Of a DNA stretch of 64,000 bases, positions 63,286-64,000 are shown in pieces. The DNA lies in contig JBFHGX010000003.1 of assembly GCA_041582875.1 (NCBI GenBank), forward strand, positions 1 to 64,000, read 5' to 3'. Under the pieces are notes generated by a model. It made no database searches, was not told where the DNA came from, and worked only from the letters and a program-made list of their open reading frames with translations. The position numbers and the translations under genes are program-made. This stretch comes from UBA6244 sp041582875 (GTDB lineage: Bacteria > Bacteroidota > Bacteroidia > Bacteroidales > F082). Position 1 is the stretch's first letter; every line of letters begins with the position of its first letter.

Positions 63286-64000
63286 ATGAAGAGTCTGATC
63301 ATTCGCTTGACTAGTATATTAATGATACTGTTCATAACAACCAGAGTTTATGCAGTTGAAGATAAAATTTTCAATATTGAAAAGCGAATTGTTTTACAAC
63401 AGGGATTAAGTCAGAGCAGGATACAATGCATTCTTGAGGATGACCGGGGTTTTATGTGGTTTGGCACTGCAGACGGACTTAACCGGTATGATGGCTATTC
63501 CTTCAAAATTTTCAGAAACAAAGTTGGTGACAGCACTTCACTTCCTAACAATATTGTCAACTCCATGGTTGAAGACCAAGAGGGCAATATTTGGATAGGA
63601 ACGAACAATGGGATGGTGATATTTAATCCTTATTCAGAAAAATGTATTTCGTTGGCTGAAACCGACTCAACCCTCATCGGGCTGGGTGCCAACCTAATAA
63701 AAAATTGTGTGATTGATCATCAGCAAAATATTTGGTGTGGCACCAATGGCTATGGAGTTTTTAAAATTGATGCAAAAACCCATCAAAAACAGTATTTTTT
63801 TTATGATTCTTCTGATTCGCTTTTTTTGAACAGTGTTTTTGAATTATTTATCGATAGTAAAAACAGGCTTTGGATAGGTAGTTTTCCTGAAAAAGAAATT
63901 CCCGTTTATTTAATCAACAATGACTCATTGGTACTTTTTGACGTGGAAGGAATCGTAAAACAACAAGAAAAGGGATATAAGGTAACCTCATTTTATGAAG
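63286..64000 (+). CDS. Two-component-propeller sensor (hybrid two-component system type), partial
   Basis: 238 residues present before the window edge. A signal peptide (MKSLIIRLTSILMILFITTRVYA) is followed by regulator-propeller repeats (GLSQSRIQCILEDDRGFMWF, NSMVEDQEGNIWIGTNNG, NCVIDHQQNIWCGTNG, ELFIDSKNRLWIGS). This is the N-terminal periplasmic sensor of a hybrid two-component protein (HTCS or Y_Y_Y-kinase type) common in Bacteroidota polysaccharide and signal regulation. The kinase part is not in the window. It is divergent from the TPR kinase gene. Confidence 0.85.
   Translation, partial: MKSLIIRLTSILMILFITTRVYAVEDKIFNIEKRIVLQQGLSQSRIQCILEDDRGFMWFGTADGLNRYDGYSFKIFRNKVGDSTSLPNNIVNSMVEDQEGNIWIGTNNGMVIFNPYSEKCISLAETDSTLIGLGANLIKNCVIDHQQNIWCGTNGYGVFKIDAKTHQKQYFFYDSSDSLFLNSVFELFIDSKNRLWIGSFPEKEIPVYLINNDSLVLFDVEGIVKQQEKGYKVTSFYE

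Noticed and set aside
1..64000. CRISPR array, prophage, insertion sequence or rRNA/tRNA gene
   Set aside because: No spaced direct repeats, transposase ORF, phage structural gene or rRNA/tRNA sequence was recognised; the repeats seen are short and degenerate.

Overview
The window is a chromosomal segment of a member of the Bacteroidota. The evidence is eight proteins ending in type IX secretion (T9SS) type A sorting domains, several gingipain-type C25 proteases, TPR-LuxR and two-component-propeller regulators typical of the phylum, and promoters with the Bacteroidota -33 TTG / -7 TAnnTTTG pattern. Gene content points to an anaerobic or facultative, protein-degrading, free-living or animal-associated Bacteroidales/Marinilabiliales-type organism. 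This is inferred from gene content only; no rRNA or tRNA gene was seen.

Layout. 1-3.1 kb: an ECF sigma factor, its membrane/beta-barrel partner (cut by the window edge) and a T9SS cargo protein. 3.3-8.2 kb (minus strand): asnS, rpoN, a PAP2-like membrane protein and an LpxR-type lipid A deacylase that is interrupted at an 8-base homopolymer. 8.4-9.6 kb: two small exported proteins. 9.8-30 kb: the main feature, four large C25 cysteine proteases on the plus strand (lysine-gingipain-like, arginine-gingipain-like, a second lysine-gingipain-like, and a diverged fourth). An FtsX/LolC-type permease, a ferritin and a T9SS-secreted arylsulfotransferase lie among them. 30.2-41 kb: glutamine synthetase overlapping an HMG-CoA-lyase-like gene, a large secreted FG-GAP protein, a lipoprotein, a metallophosphoesterase/SDR pair, and aspS. 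41-45 kb: a RelE/ParE toxin-antitoxin pair, a BNR-repeat T9SS protein and a dicarboxylate/amino-acid symporter. 44.6-45.1 kb: a 500-base region with opposed promoters, hairpins and a possible 24-codon ORF. 45.1-54.5 kb: an alpha/beta-hydrolase lipoprotein, pfkA with a TPR-LuxR regulator, and a run of exported proteins and lipoproteins. 54.5-64 kb: an EF-G2-like factor without the catalytic histidine, a YfcC-type carrier, an ECF sigma factor with a small membrane protein, radA, a TPR histidine kinase and the start of a two-component-propeller sensor.

How they may work together. The secreted proteases, with cargo such as the arylsulfotransferase and BNR/FG-GAP proteins, look like an extracellular protein-degradation and surface-display set exported by a T9SS encoded elsewhere. 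Two C-terminal architectures are shared across the four proteases in a way that crosses their catalytic types, which suggests domain reassortment. The rpoN-PAP2-lpxR block could link an alternative sigma factor to lipid A remodelling, but the LpxR frame is broken as read. Five promoters share an exact TTG-N20-TAnnTTTG spacing, which gives confidence in several of the start and operon calls.
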